Origin: Bacillus sp. REN10
Lineage (GTDB): Bacteria; Bacillota; Bacilli; Bacillales; Domibacillaceae
DNA length: 64,000 bases
NCBI RefSeq assembly: GCF_016820555.1
Contig: NZ_JADHDW010000001.1
Location: 310,001 to 374,000 of the forward strand
Direction: 5' to 3'
Below the pieces are notes generated by a model. It was not told the DNA's origin. It saw only the letters and a list, made by a program, of their open reading frames with translations, and did not search any database. How positions within the stretch are numbered: the stretch's first letter is position 1; every line of letters begins with the position of its first letter. Of the stretch, positions 44,902 to 56,014 are shown in pieces. The translations under genes and the position numbers were made by a program.

Positions 44902-46227
44902 GTGGTGAGTTTGGGCAAAAGATATGGGGTTTGTTGGTTGTGGTTGGTATTATTAGCGGTGGGGATGTTTGTTCCAGCTGTTTCGCAAGCGGAGGGTCAG
45001 CCTGTTTATGTGATTCCGGTTCATCATGAAGTAGAGAAAGGTTTATTCGGATTTATGAAGCGTGGGGTAGAAGAGGCAAAGGAACAGAGTGCCCAGTTAA
45101 TTGTGCTTGATATCCATACTCCTGGTGGACTCGTTAATGCAGCAGGAGATATTGGTAAACTATTAGATGAAACAGATATTCGTACCGTTGCGTTTATCAA
45201 TAATCAAGCGTTGTCAGCGGGTGCATATATTGCTCTTCATGCTGATGCCATTTACATGACGCCTCATGCACAAATAGGAGCGGCAGCGATTATTGATCAG
45301 GAAGGAAATATGGCTGATAAAAAAGCGCAAAGTTATTGGCGATCAGCGATGAAAAGCGCCGCTGAACAACAAGGGCTTGATCCTGAATATGCCATGGCTA
45401 TGGCGGATCCGATGATCGACTTACCACAATACGATGCTCCTAAAGGCGAGTTGTTAACGTTTACTTCTAAGCAGGCGCTAGAAACAGGTTATTCTAAGGC
45501 TACTGTTGAGCAGTTAGAAGATGTATTAAAGCAAGAAAAAGTGGAACGTGCTTCGATTAAACAGGTGGAAGAAAGCTGGGCGGATAAGATTGCTCGGTTG
45601 GTTACCCATCCCATTGTCGTACCGATCCTATTATCTCTTGCTAGTCTTGGTCTCATTTTAGAGCTGTATTCTCCTGGTTTTGGGTTGCCGGGTTCGGTTG
45701 GCTTAGTCTCCTTGCTATTATTTTTCTATGGTCATCTTGTGGCGGGTTTAGCAGGATATGAATCTGTGTTATTATTTGCTATCGGCGCTATATTAATTAT
45801 AGCAGAGTTGTTTTTGCCAGGTGGAATTGCTGGCTTTCTTGGGATTACAGCCGTCACAGGTAGTATTTTGCTTGCTGGTGATAGTGTTAAATGGATGAGT
45901 GTTTCATTATTAATTGCTATGGCGGTTGCCATCATCGGCATGATCTTAATGGTAAAGGTGTTTGGTAAGAAGATGAAATTTTTTAAGAAAATGATCTTAA
46001 CGGATGCAACGAGCACAGAAAGCGGTTACGTCTCTAACGCCAATCGTTTAGAGCTAATTGGAAAAATAGGAACGACTAAAACACCTTTTCGTCCAGCTGG
46101 TACAGTAATGATTGATGGAGAAAGGATCGACGCAGTCACTGAAGGTGGATTTATTAACGCTGGAAAGTCCGTCAAAGTCGTTAAAGTGGAAGGTTCACGA
46201 ATTGTTGTAAGAGAAATTGAGGGTTGA
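44902..46227 (+). CDS. yqeZ: NfeD-type membrane serine protease (YqeZ)
   Basis: A 441-residue NfeD1b-type protein. An N-terminal signal peptide ends near AVSQAEG. A ClpP-class protease domain (about 35-230) has [11 protein letters not shown] and the serine in [12 protein letters not shown]. Four or five membrane helices (about 235-355) and a C-terminal OB-fold NfeD domain (about 375-440) follow. It pairs with the flotillin gene behind it. GTG 44902 or 44905, or TTG 44911, are all possible starts near AGGAG and GAGGTG; the choice is open. Confidence 0.94.
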   Translation: MVSLGKRYGVCWLWLVLLAVGMFVPAVSQAEGQPVYVIPVHHEVEKGLFGFMKRGVEEAKEQSAQLIVLDIHTPGGLVNAAGDIGKLLDETDIRTVAFINNQALSAGAYIALHADAIYMTPHAQIGAAAIIDQEGNMADKKAQSYWRSAMKSAAEQQGLDPEYAMAMADPMIDLPQYDAPKGELLTFTSKQALETGYSKATVEQLEDVLKQEKVERASIKQVEESWADKIARLVTHPIVVPILLSLASLGLILELYSPGFGLPGSVGLVSLLLFFYGHLVAGLAGYESVLLFAIGAILIIAELFLPGGIAGFLGITAVTGSILLAGDSVKWMSVSLLIAMAVAIIGMILMVKVFGKKMKFFKKMILTDATSTESGYVSNANRLELIGKIGTTKTPFRPAGTVMIDGERIDAVTEGGFINAGKSVKVVKVEGSRIVVREIEG

Positions 46228-46240
46228 AGGAGGATATGAT

Positions 46241-47239
46241 ATGGATGCAAGTTTGATTTTAATTGGAACAGCTGTTGTAATCGGTATTATTTTGTTGTCT
46301 ATTTTATTGACTTTTGTGCCGGTCATGCTTTGGGTATCCGCGCTTGCTGCTGGGGTCAAAGTCAGTATTTTAACATTAGTAGGGATGAGGTTGCGCCGAG
46401 TCATTCCGAGCCGAGTCATTAATCCATTGATCAAGGCATCTAAGGCCGGGCTTGATGTATCGACGAATCAATTAGAAAGTCATTATTTAGCTGGAGGAAA
46501 CGTCGACCGAGTAGTCAATGCGCTCATTGCGGCGCATCGTGCTAACATTGAGTTAACATTTGAGCGCTGTGCAGCGATTGATCTTGCTGGCCGGGATGTG
46601 CTCGAAGCGGTACAAATGAGCGTGAATCCAAAAGTGATTGAGACACCGTTTATTGCTGGGGTCGCGATGGATGGAATTGAAGTGAAAGCGAAAGCTCGTA
46701 TTACGGTACGTGCCAATATTGATCGCCTCGTTGGGGGAGCTGGGGAAGAGACGGTTGTCGCCCGCGTAGGTGAAGGGATTGTTAGTACCATTGGTTCCAG
46801 TGATAATCATAAAAAAGTGTTGGAAAATCCAGACATGATTTCGCAAACAGTACTTTCTAAAGGATTGGATGCAGGAACAGCGTTTGAAATTTTATCGATT
46901 GATATTGCAGATGTGGATATCGGTAAGAATATTGGGGCGGAATTGCAGACCGAACAAGCGGAAGCAGATAAGAAGATTGCTCAAGCGAAAGCGGAAGAGC
47001 GCCGGGCTATGGCAGTGGCGACGGAGCAGGAAATGAAAGCTCGCGTGCAGGAAATGCATGCGAAAGTAGTGGAAGCAGAAGCGGATGTCCCGTTAGCGAT
47101 GGCAGAAGCATTGCGCAACGGCAACATCGGTGTGATGGATTATATGAATTATAAAAATATTGATGCAGATACAGGTATGCGTGGCTCTATCGGCAAAATG
47201 GCGGGTGGAAAAAAGGATAGAAAAGACGAGGAGAGATAA
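46241..47239 (+). CDS. floA: Flotillin-like protein FloA
   Basis: A 332-residue scaffold of membrane microdomains (YqfA). An N-terminal hairpin membrane segment (about 5-45) precedes an SPFH/PHB-like domain and a C-terminal Ala/Glu-rich coiled region ([21 protein letters not shown]). ATG 46241 follows AAGGAGGATATG. The stretch at the end of yqeZ overlaps only its ribosome site. In B. subtilis it works with the NfeD partner encoded upstream. Confidence 0.97.
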   Translation: MDASLILIGTAVVIGIILLSILLTFVPVMLWVSALAAGVKVSILTLVGMRLRRVIPSRVINPLIKASKAGLDVSTNQLESHYLAGGNVDRVVNALIAAHRANIELTFERCAAIDLAGRDVLEAVQMSVNPKVIETPFIAGVAMDGIEVKAKARITVRANIDRLVGGAGEETVVARVGEGIVSTIGSSDNHKKVLENPDMISQTVLSKGLDAGTAFEILSIDIADVDIGKNIGAELQTEQAEADKKIAQAKAEERRAMAVATEQEMKARVQEMHAKVVEAEADVPLAMAEALRNGNIGVMDYMNYKNIDADTGMRGSIGKMAGGKKDRKDEER

Positions 47240-47267
47240 CAGTTCTTCCTTGTGTTGAAGGGAGGTT

Positions 47268-47630
47268 TTGGCGATTGAATCCTTTATTATAGCGATTGTT
47301 ATCGGACTTATTGTCAACATCTTTAAACGTTTTAGCGATCGTGAAAAAGATAAACGATCACCGGGACCAGTGGCTCATCTGCCTGAAACAAACAGACAGA
47401 CCAAACAGAAAAAAACTGTACGGTCATCCAAGCCGCTTATAGAAGAAACGCGAACAGAAACGGTTCCGCCTTTTAAAGAACCGGAGCTGAGAATCGGTAG
47501 CGGGAGACGAGAACGTTTGGAAGTCCAGGAGGAAAAACACTCCTCTTATGAAATGGAAGAGGACGATCTATTAAAAGGGATTATTTTTTCACAAGTGATC
47601 GGCCCTCCGAAGGCGCGCCGCCGGAAATAA
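47268..47630 (+). CDS. yqfB: YqfB family membrane-anchored protein
   Basis: A 120-residue protein with one N-terminal membrane helix (SFIIAIVIGLIVNIF) and a long charged, probably disordered tail. It occupies the yqfB position after floA. TTG 47268 is only two bases after the GGAGG site, too close for efficient use; a start a few bases downstream (ATT at 47274) would be spaced normally but is a rare codon. Function unknown. Confidence 0.75.
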   Translation: MAIESFIIAIVIGLIVNIFKRFSDREKDKRSPGPVAHLPETNRQTKQKKTVRSSKPLIEETRTETVPPFKEPELRIGSGRRERLEVQEEKHSSYEMEEDDLLKGIIFSQVIGPPKARRRK

Positions 47631-47633
47631 ACT

Positions 47634-47663
47634 GACATGAACCTTGCTTTCTTTTCATACATT
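47634..47663 (+). promoter_or_regulatory. Candidate sigma-E promoter for yqfC-yqfD
   Basis: A perfect CATACATT -10 (47656-47663) fits the sigma-E pattern CATACAnT. The -35 (GACATGA, 47634-47640) at 15 bp is a weaker match. yqfCD is mother-cell expressed in B. subtilis. Confidence 0.5.
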
Positions 47664-47688
47664 TGAAAGGAAAGGAGGGTTCTTTTTT

Positions 47689-47973
47689 ATGGCGAAAAAG
47701 TGGGGCCAACAAATGAAAAATTGGCTGGCAAATTCAATGAATCTACCCGAAGATGTCATGATGGACCTTCCACGCATCACGATCATTGGTCAGCTGCATA
47801 TTTATATTGAAAATCATAGAGGTCTGCTTGCTTTTTCAGATAAGGAAGTTCGGCTATTGCTGACGAAAGGACAATTATTAATTCAAGGCCATTCGTTTAC
47901 GATCAAAACGATCTTACCAGAGGAGCTCTTGCTTGAAGGAAAAATCGTCAAGCTCGTGTATTTAGAAGGATAG
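47689..47973 (+). CDS. yqfC: Sporulation protein YqfC (YabP family)
   Basis: A 94-residue protein of the YabP/YqfC family, with DVMMDLPRITIIGQLHIYIENHRGLLAFSDKEVRLL. Genes of this family are expressed in the mother cell. ATG 47689 follows AAAGGAGGG; an upstream frame extension lacks a ribosome site. It is 12 bp before yqfD. Confidence 0.94.
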   Translation: MAKKWGQQMKNWLANSMNLPEDVMMDLPRITIIGQLHIYIENHRGLLAFSDKEVRLLLTKGQLLIQGHSFTIKTILPEELLLEGKIVKLVYLEG

Positions 47974-47985
47974 GAGGGAGAAGGG

Positions 47986-49218
47986 TTGAACAATCAGTGG
48001 CTCGCTTTTTTTAGAGGGGTGGTCCATGTCAGAATTACAGGGCCGGGGGTTGAACGATTTCTTAATCGGCTGATTCGTTCCCGTATCCCTCTTTGGCAAG
48101 TGCGGCGGCAAGAAAAAGAGGCGATTACATTTTCGCTTTCTCTTCACCATGTTCAAGATTTACGAAAATGCGCTCGTGATTTTGAAGGAAAAGTCTTTTT
48201 TTTAAAAGGGGAAGGATTGCCTTTTCTGCTTAAGAGAATGCTTAAAAGCTCTGGATTTATCATTGGAATGGTCGCGTTTTTCGTGCTGGTGTTGCTGTTA
48301 TCTAATGTGGTTTGGCGAATTGATATTAATGGAGCCAGTCCGGAAATGGAGCATAAAATTCGTCAAGAATTAGGTCGAATCGGCATTCAGAAAGGACGAT
48401 TAATTTTTTCATTAGATGATCCGGAGACGGTGCAAAAAAAATTACTTCATGACGTAGATGGATTAACATGGATTGGAGTAGAATTAAAAGGAAGTACTTA
48501 TCATTTCCGGGTCGTTGAGAAAAATGCACCGAAAGAAAAACAAGCAAAAGGACCGCAGCATCTCATAGCTAACAAAGATGCCGTCATTGTCAATATGTTC
48601 GTTGAGAAAGGACAGGCTATCGTAAAGAGAAATCAATTTGTTCGGAAAGGACAGCGGTTGGTTTCTGGATATATAGGAGATGAAAAGAAGTTTCGGGTTG
48701 TATCAGCAGATGGCAAAGTATATGGAGAAACGTGGTACAAAACGGCTGTGGAGCTACCGTTAACCACTAGCTTTCATGCATTGACAGGTTCGAATGTGAG
48801 AAAGCATTATATAAAGGTGGATCGTTTCAACCTGAAGGTATGGGGGTTTAAAGAGCCGGCTTTTCAGAACATGCAGGTAGAGGATAAAGAGTATCCGATC
48901 TCCTTTTTAGGGATGAAATTACCCGTTCATTATATTGAAAAAAGCTATTATGAAAGCAATCTGATCCAGCGCTCATATACAGAACAGACAGGAAAAGTAC
49001 AAGCTCTTCAAGCGGCAAGAGAAGATTTACAAGGTCAATTATCTGAAAAAGCAAAAATTACTGGGGAAAAGATTTTACACAATGAGATTAAGAATGGTAA
49101 AGTTAAGTTAATTGTTCACTTCCAAGTACTAGAAGATATAGCAGTAGGTCAATCAATTACTCAAGGAGATATAGAGAATGCCAGAAGAAAAAAACATAAT
49201 GAACCTTCAGCTCGATAA
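47986..49218 (+). CDS. yqfD: Sporulation protein YqfD (SpoIV-like)
   Basis: A 410-residue membrane protein required for sporulation in B. subtilis. A soluble N-terminus (about 1-85), one membrane helix (about 88-108, SGFIIGMVAFFVLVLLLSN) and an extracytoplasmic domain follow. TTG 47986 follows GGAGGGAG. The C-terminal 41 nt overlap phoH. Mechanism unknown. Confidence 0.95.
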   Translation: MNNQWLAFFRGVVHVRITGPGVERFLNRLIRSRIPLWQVRRQEKEAITFSLSLHHVQDLRKCARDFEGKVFFLKGEGLPFLLKRMLKSSGFIIGMVAFFVLVLLLSNVVWRIDINGASPEMEHKIRQELGRIGIQKGRLIFSLDDPETVQKKLLHDVDGLTWIGVELKGSTYHFRVVEKNAPKEKQAKGPQHLIANKDAVIVNMFVEKGQAIVKRNQFVRKGQRLVSGYIGDEKKFRVVSADGKVYGETWYKTAVELPLTTSFHALTGSNVRKHYIKVDRFNLKVWGFKEPAFQNMQVEDKEYPISFLGMKLPVHYIEKSYYESNLIQRSYTEQTGKVQALQAAREDLQGQLSEKAKITGEKILHNEIKNGKVKLIVHFQVLEDIAVGQSITQGDIENARRKKHNEPSAR

Positions 49219-50140
49219 CCCAAATGAAGCTCAAGCTTTATTGGGAGTATCAGATAAAAACGTAAGTATATTAGAAGAAGAATTCGATGTTTCGATCATT
49301 ACCCGCGGAGAAATGATCCATATTGCCGGAATGGAAGAGGCGACAGCGTTAGTGAAAGAAATTATTTATCGCTTGTTGCTAATTATTCGGAAAGGGATTC
49401 AAATCAGTGAGCGGGACGTGATTAACGCGGTGCAAATGGCGAAGCGCGGAACGATTGAATATCTCGAGGAGCTATATGAGCAGGAAATTACGAAAAATGC
49501 CCAAGGTAAATCGATTCGTATTAAAACGCTCGGACAGCAGCAGTATGTCAGTGCGATTCGCCATAAAGATTTAGTGTTTGGTATCGGTCCTGCTGGTACA
49601 GGAAAGACATATTTAGCGGTCGTAATGGCTGTTCATGCCCTTAAAAAAGGACAGGTGAAGCGAATTATTTTAACTCGCCCAGCAGTGGAAGCGGGAGAGA
49701 GTTTAGGCTTTCTTCCCGGCGATTTAAAAGAAAAAGTAGATCCGTACTTACGCCCGCTGTATGATGCTTTAAATGATGTATTAGGAACAGAACATACTCA
49801 GCGGCTCATTGAAAGAGGAACGATTGAAATAGCTCCGCTTGCTTACATGAGGGGACGAACACTTGATGATGCGTTTGTTATTTTAGATGAGGCGCAAAAT
49901 ACGACAAAAGCACAAATGAAAATGTTTTTAACCCGCCTTGGCTTCGGCTCGAAAATGGTCATTACCGGCGACCGCACACAAATCGATTTGCCGAAAGGGG
50001 CCCAATCAGGGCTGGTCTCTGCGGAATATATACTGAAAGATGTGACGTCTGTTGCCTTTGTTTATTTAGAGCAAAGCGATGTAGTTCGTCATCCGCTTGT
50101 GGCTAAAATTATTCAAGCATATGAAGAAGCGGAAGAATAA
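49178..50140 (+). CDS. phoH: PhoH family ATPase
   Basis: A 320-residue PhoH-like cytoplasmic ATPase. An N-terminal KH-like part is followed by Walker A (FGIGPAGTGKTYLAV) near residue 132 and Walker B (FVILDEAQN) near 230. Later motifs are KMVITGDRTQIDLP. A role in RNA metabolism with YbeY is suggested by the conserved phoH-pgpH-ybeY-era order. AAGGAGATATAG precedes the ATG, inside the end of yqfD. Confidence 0.96.
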   Translation: MPEEKNIMNLQLDNPNEAQALLGVSDKNVSILEEEFDVSIITRGEMIHIAGMEEATALVKEIIYRLLLIIRKGIQISERDVINAVQMAKRGTIEYLEELYEQEITKNAQGKSIRIKTLGQQQYVSAIRHKDLVFGIGPAGTGKTYLAVVMAVHALKKGQVKRIILTRPAVEAGESLGFLPGDLKEKVDPYLRPLYDALNDVLGTEHTQRLIERGTIEIAPLAYMRGRTLDDAFVILDEAQNTTKAQMKMFLTRLGFGSKMVITGDRTQIDLPKGAQSGLVSAEYILKDVTSVAFVYLEQSDVVRHPLVAKIIQAYEEAEE

Positions 50141-50141
50141 A

Positions 50142-50168
50142 AAGGCGGCTGCTGAGCCGCCTTTTTCG
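50142..50168 (+). terminator. Terminator after phoH
   Basis: A perfect stem GGCGGCT / AGCCGCC (50144-50161) is flanked by A and T runs. Confidence 0.9.
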
Positions 50169-50280
50169 TTCGATTTGGACTCATGCATTCAACAGGGCGA
50201 TACATGAATTTTTTGGAGAAATCTGTTATTGTTTTACATGTACCGCAAAGGTGAAACTACCGTGTTAACAGGAGGATGTA

Positions 50281-52404
50281 ATGAATATACAATCTATGAT
50301 TGACCGGATTCGCACATATGTGAGTGATCGGGTGCTTACCTTGATTGTGTTTATATTAGTAGCTATATTAATGTTTGTGCTGCTTTATACTCATGTGAAA
50401 CCGGAAACGTATGAAATTGAGCTTTTCTCCGTTTCAGATCGAACCATTCGATCGCAAGTAACAATAGTAGATGAGCAGAGTACAGAAAAAGAGAAAAAAA
50501 GAGCAGCTGCTGAAGTGGAAGAGGCCTATATTTATAAAAGTGATATCGTCAACAATCGCTTGCTGTTAGTGAATTCGTTATTTGATTTTGTTCTTGAGGC
50601 GAAAACGAAATATCCTGATGATCAAGATGAGCAGTTAGCATGGCTGAAGAAGAGCTTCACAAATGAAGCGGAAGGAGCAACAAGAGTCATTAGTGATCGG
50701 GAATTATCTTCTTTGCTCGAGTCCAAGCCGAAAGAATTGGCTTTATTAAAGACGAAGACAGAGGATCTTGTGAAAACGTCTTTAGAAAAGAGAATCCGCA
50801 CAGAAGATACAGCGACAGCAAAATCGGAGGTTGAACAGCGTGTCCGAACGTCTTCCATCCCCAATGAATATCAAGATGCAGTGGCTTCGATCGCGCGTTA
50901 CGCCATCGCCCCGACAGTGGTGTATGATAAGGAGTTAACAGAAAAAAGAAGAACAGAGGCAATGGCAAGTGTAGAGCCTGTCCGCATTTTGCAAGGACAG
51001 GTGATTGTGCAGGAAGGGCATTTAATTGATCGGGAGACATACCGCCAGTTAGAAATGCTAGGCTTGTTGAAAAATGATCCATCTTATAAACCGGTGATTG
51101 GCTTGCTGATTTTTATTGCAGTTGTGTTATTTTTGCTTTACTATTATTTTCGCTATTCTCTTATGGAGGAACAGAAAAAAACATCAGTGTTGTTGCTTTC
51201 AAGCGCTGTCTTTCTTTTTGCTTTATTTATTATGAAGCTTGCGGATATATTAAACTATAGTGAGTTATATGAGCTGACGTACGCTTATCCGGCTGCACTG
51301 GCGGCGATGTTGTTAACGGTCCTTGTGAATGAGCGAATAGCTATTGTTGTAACGATCGCTTTATCTGCTTGCGGCACGCTGATTTTTAACGAACATTTAA
51401 ATGGAACACTAAATGTTGAAATGGGCTTATACATTTTATTTAGTGGCTTGGCTGGTATATTATTTTTAATGGGCAGCAAAAATATTAATTTGTTGCGGGC
51501 AGGGATGCTGGTTTCTTTAGTGAATGTGTTTGTGATTTTGTTTTTGAAATTGCTTGTGACTGGCCAGTACACAGAAAAAGAGTTTTTGTATTTTACTTTA
51601 TTCTCCTTTCTTTCTGGTTTGTTATCTGCTGTTTTGGCAATGGGGATGCTGCCGTTTATTGAAGCAGCATTTGGGATGTTATCTAAGATGAAATTGATTG
51701 AGTTATCTAATCCGAATCACCCACTGTTAAAAAAGTTATTAACCGAAACGCCAGGTACGTACCATCATAGCGTCATGGTGGCCAATTTATCAGAAGCCGC
51801 TTGTGAAGCAATTGGAGCAAATGGATTATTAGCGCGAGTAGGGTGTTATTATCACGATATTGGGAAAACAAGCCATCCGCAACTTTTTATTGAAAATCAA
51901 GGCAGTTTAGGCAATCCTCATGATCGGCTTTCTCCTGAAGTGAGCAAGAATATTATTATTTCCCATGTGACGGATGGAGTAAAGATGTTAAAAGAGCATA
52001 AATTTCCCCGAGAAATTATTGATATAGCCGAGCAGCATCATGGAACAACGCTTGTGAAGTATTTTTATTTTCAAGCAAAGGAAAAGAATCCCGACATAGT
52101 CGAACATGATTTTCGTTATGCAGGCCCAAAACCTCAGACGAAAGAAGCGGCTGTTATTAGTATTGCGGATAGTGTTGAGGCGGCTGTTCGATCAATGGAT
52201 CATCCGACGACGGAGCAAATTGAAACACTCGTCGATCAAATCGTGGCGGATCGATTGTGCGATGGTCAATTTAATGAATGTGATATTTCGTTAAAGGAAG
52301 TACAGATTGTAAAGAAAACATTATGTGAAGCGTTAAGTGGGATCTTTCATTCCCGAATTAAATATCCGGGAACAGAGGAAGTGGCCGTTGCGGAACAAAA
52401 TTAA
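50281..52404 (+). CDS. pgpH: 7TM-HD c-di-AMP phosphodiesterase PgpH
   Basis: A 707-residue membrane protein (YqfF). An N-terminal helix (about 18-38) leads to an extracellular domain (about 40-270), then a block of six or seven helices (about 275-460). The cytoplasmic HD domain has the metal motif TYHHSVMVANL, CYYHDIGKTSHP and EQHHGTTLV. PgpH hydrolyses c-di-AMP to pApA in related Firmicutes. AGGAGGATGTA precedes the ATG. Its usual neighbours phoH and ybeY flank it. Confidence 0.96.
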   Translation: MNIQSMIDRIRTYVSDRVLTLIVFILVAILMFVLLYTHVKPETYEIELFSVSDRTIRSQVTIVDEQSTEKEKKRAAAEVEEAYIYKSDIVNNRLLLVNSLFDFVLEAKTKYPDDQDEQLAWLKKSFTNEAEGATRVISDRELSSLLESKPKELALLKTKTEDLVKTSLEKRIRTEDTATAKSEVEQRVRTSSIPNEYQDAVASIARYAIAPTVVYDKELTEKRRTEAMASVEPVRILQGQVIVQEGHLIDRETYRQLEMLGLLKNDPSYKPVIGLLIFIAVVLFLLYYYFRYSLMEEQKKTSVLLLSSAVFLFALFIMKLADILNYSELYELTYAYPAALAAMLLTVLVNERIAIVVTIALSACGTLIFNEHLNGTLNVEMGLYILFSGLAGILFLMGSKNINLLRAGMLVSLVNVFVILFLKLLVTGQYTEKEFLYFTLFSFLSGLLSAVLAMGMLPFIEAAFGMLSKMKLIELSNPNHPLLKKLLTETPGTYHHSVMVANLSEAACEAIGANGLLARVGCYYHDIGKTSHPQLFIENQGSLGNPHDRLSPEVSKNIIISHVTDGVKMLKEHKFPREIIDIAEQHHGTTLVKYFYFQAKEKNPDIVEHDFRYAGPKPQTKEAAVISIADSVEAAVRSMDHPTTEQIETLVDQIVADRLCDGQFNECDISLKEVQIVKKTLCEALSGIFHSRIKYPGTEEVAVAEQN

Positions 52405-52422
52405 CTAACTGGAGGACGTCAA

Positions 52423-52896
52423 ATGGATTTAGTGATCGATATTATCGATGAAACAGAAGAACAGGGAGAAGAAATAAGTCAACTGATCACAGATGTCTTG
52501 AACTTCACCGCTCAGAAAGAAGGAGTAAACGCTGGAAGTGAGGTATCCATCACCCTTACTGACAACGAAAAAATTCAAGAAATTAACCGGGACTATCGGG
52601 GGAAAGATCAGCCGACAGATGTGATTTCTTTCGCTTTAGAAGAGATGGGGGAGGAAGAAGTGGCGATCACCGGAGCAGAGGATCTTCCACGTGTGCTTGG
52701 GGACATTATTATTTCTATTCCTCGAGCGAAGGAGCAGGCAGAGGAGTATGGCCATAGTGTTGAGCGGGAATTAGCTTTTCTTGTCGTTCATGGGCTGCTA
52801 CATTTATTAGGTTATGATCATATGACAGAAGAAGAAGAGAAAGTCATGTTTACAAAGCAAAGAGAGATTCTTGATGAGTATGGACTTAAAAGATAA
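52423..52896 (+). CDS. ybeY: Endoribonuclease YbeY
   Basis: A 157-residue metal-dependent RNase for 16S rRNA 3' maturation and quality control. The zinc motif HxxxHxxGYDH appears as HGLLHLLGYDH near residue 130; RDYRGKDQPTDVISFAL is conserved. Overlaps dgkA by 17 nt. TGGAGGACG precedes the ATG. Confidence 0.97.
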   Translation: MDLVIDIIDETEEQGEEISQLITDVLNFTAQKEGVNAGSEVSITLTDNEKIQEINRDYRGKDQPTDVISFALEEMGEEEVAITGAEDLPRVLGDIIISIPRAKEQAEEYGHSVERELAFLVVHGLLHLLGYDHMTEEEEKVMFTKQREILDEYGLKR

Positions 52897-53254
52897 ACGA
52901 ACTTTTCATTGGAAACGGTTGATTGCTTCTCATCGCTTTGCATTAGAAGGTATTCGATTAGCCATGGACGAACCGAACTTTCGCTTCCATATGGCGGCAG
53001 CTGTTGTGACGATTAGCATGGGAATGTGGCTATCGCTTGCGAAAATGGAGTGGGTTGTTGTTTTATTTTTAATTTTCGGCATGTTTGTATTAGAAATCAT
53101 CAATACGGCGATTGAAAAGACGGTCGATTTAGTGACGGATGAGTATCACCCCTTGGCCAAGCAAGCGAAAGATTTAGCGGCAGGAGCTGTTTTGCTATAT
53201 GCTATTCTTTCTGTTATCGTAGGTTTAATCATATTTATACCTAAGTTATTGTAA
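52880..53254 (+). CDS. dgkA: Undecaprenol/diacylglycerol kinase DgkA
   Basis: A 124-residue membrane kinase with three helices. The DgkA signature EIINTAIEKTVDLVTDEYHPLAKQAKDLAAGAV is present. The Firmicute enzyme phosphorylates undecaprenol. ATG 52880 gives MDLKDKR, matching the B. subtilis start and length (123); two upstream in-frame starts (52871, 52874) are possible but less fitting. Confidence 0.96.
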   Translation: MDLKDKRTFHWKRLIASHRFALEGIRLAMDEPNFRFHMAAAVVTISMGMWLSLAKMEWVVVLFLIFGMFVLEIINTAIEKTVDLVTDEYHPLAKQAKDLAAGAVLLYAILSVIVGLIIFIPKLL

Positions 53255-53337
53255 TTATTTTTAAAAATTTAGATTTTTCAGATTTTTATCAGATAAGGGA
53301 TTACAAATGGTTGATTTTGTATTAAAATAAAAAGTGA

Positions 53338-54658
<1,321 letters not shown>

Positions 54659-54767
54659 TGAAAACATTAGAAATTTTTGCTCCTCATAATCAATAAGGAA
54701 TCGGTGAAGCTAAAAAAGAATCCGTAAGTGAATGCCAGTTTCAATTTTTAAGAAAGGCGGGAAAAAC

Positions 54768-54923
54768 ATGTTGGATTTTAGCTGGAAAGTCTTTTCGGAG
54801 ACGGGAAGTGTAGAAGCGTACCTTTTGTATAAGGAAATTCAAAATGATAACGAAGGAACCCCGTTTGAACAGGAACACCGGCTGGCGGAATTAGATTTCC
54901 CGATTACTGGGATTACGAACTGA
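54768..54923 (+). CDS. yqzL: YqzL family small protein
   Basis: A 51-residue protein, LDFSWKVFSETGSVEAYLLYKE..., matching the YqzL pattern between era and recO. ATG 54768 follows AAAGGCGGG. An upstream frame extension has no ribosome site. Function unknown. Confidence 0.88.
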   Translation: MLDFSWKVFSETGSVEAYLLYKEIQNDNEGTPFEQEHRLAELDFPITGITN

Positions 54924-54947
54924 GGAGGATGGAAGGATGGCCTTCTC

Positions 54948-55721
54948 ATGCTTCAAAAAGTTGAAGGAATCATTATTCGGACAACAAATTATGGTGAAAC
55001 GAATAAAATCGTCACGATATTTACAAGAGAGAAAGGCAAGATGGCTTTCATGGCTAGAGGGGCCAGAAAGCCAAATAGTCGCCTTTCTGCGATTACTCAG
55101 CCGTTAACACATGGACAGTTTCTTGTGCAGCAAGGCGGTGGTCTAGGGACCCTGCAACAAGGAGAAATTCTTACTTCTATGCGGCATGTTCGTGAAGATT
55201 TAATGATTACGGCCTATGCTGCTTACATGGTAGAACTATTGGATAAAAGTACGGATGACCAGCAGGTGAATCCGTACTTATATGAATTTCTAAAGCAATC
55301 GCTTTATTATTTAAATGAAGGCTATGATGCGGAAATTTTGACGAACATTTTTGAAATGAAAATGTTGCAAGTTATCGGCTTACATCCTGAACTGTCACAC
55401 TGTGTTCACTGTCAAAGCCGTGAAGGGCATTTCGCCTTTTCCATTCGTGAAAATGGTTTGCTCTGTCATCGATGCTTCGATGTCGACCCTCATCGATTGC
55501 CGCTTTCTCAGCCAACCATTCGGCTGTTGCGCTTATTTTATTACATGGATCTAGAACGTTTAGGAAATATCAATGTCAAACCGGAGACAAAAAAGGAGTT
55601 GCGAGCAGCGATTTCTCTTTACTATGATGAATATTCCGGTTTGTTTTTAAAATCGCGTAAGTTTCTAGATCAGCTAGAAAAGATGGAATCGATCTTAGTG
55701 GAACGGAAGCAAGAGGATTGA
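54948..55721 (+). CDS. recO: DNA repair protein RecO
   Basis: A 257-residue recombination mediator that loads RecA with RecR. An N-terminal OB fold ([21 protein letters not shown]) and a C-terminal helical part surround a zinc finger (CVHCQ...CHRC). AAGGATGGCC-type sequence lies upstream of the ATG. Confidence 0.97.
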   Translation: MLQKVEGIIIRTTNYGETNKIVTIFTREKGKMAFMARGARKPNSRLSAITQPLTHGQFLVQQGGGLGTLQQGEILTSMRHVREDLMITAYAAYMVELLDKSTDDQQVNPYLYEFLKQSLYYLNEGYDAEILTNIFEMKMLQVIGLHPELSHCVHCQSREGHFAFSIRENGLLCHRCFDVDPHRLPLSQPTIRLLRLFYYMDLERLGNINVKPETKKELRAAISLYYDEYSGLFLKSRKFLDQLEKMESILVERKQED

Positions 55722-55746
55722 CAAAAGTCAAGTTTTCGATTAAATT
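55718..55746 (+). promoter_or_regulatory. Promoter for the glyQS leader
   Basis: TTGACA (55718-55723), 17 bp, TAAATT (55741-55746). It starts over the stop codon of recO. Confidence 0.65.
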
Positions 55747-55754
55747 TTATATAC

Positions 55755-55985
55755 TTAATGAATAGCAAATAGCTGCAGTGAAGGAATAGAGTACTTGATT
55801 TCCCTCTGCTTTAAGCGAACCCGGGATGGTGCGAGCCGGGTAGAGAGCGTCAAGGAAAGGCAGTCTGGAGCAGCCAGTTGAAAAGAGGTCATGGATGGAA
55901 AGTCTGTGGCAAGTAGGGTGGAACCGCGGGTAACTCTCGTCCCTATGTACAATTTTGTGCATAGCGACGAGAGTTTTTTATTTTT
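55755..55985 (+). promoter_or_regulatory. T-box leader controlling glyQS
   Basis: The leader holds AGGGTGGAACCGCG at 55915-55928, the T-box consensus. A terminator stem ACTCTCGTC / GACGAGAGT (55933-55974) and T-run follow. A stem with GAACCCGGG / CCGGGT lies in the middle. Glycine specificity is inferred from glyQS downstream. Confidence 0.93.
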
Positions 55986-56014
55986 TTAACATAAGGAGAA
56001 AGAGGGGCTAAACC

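Noticed and set aside
44429-44908. Two similar 65- and 68-codon frames inside the repeat block
   Set aside because: They are the same repeat sequence read twice; the similarity reflects the DNA repeat, and no ribosome site precedes either ATG.
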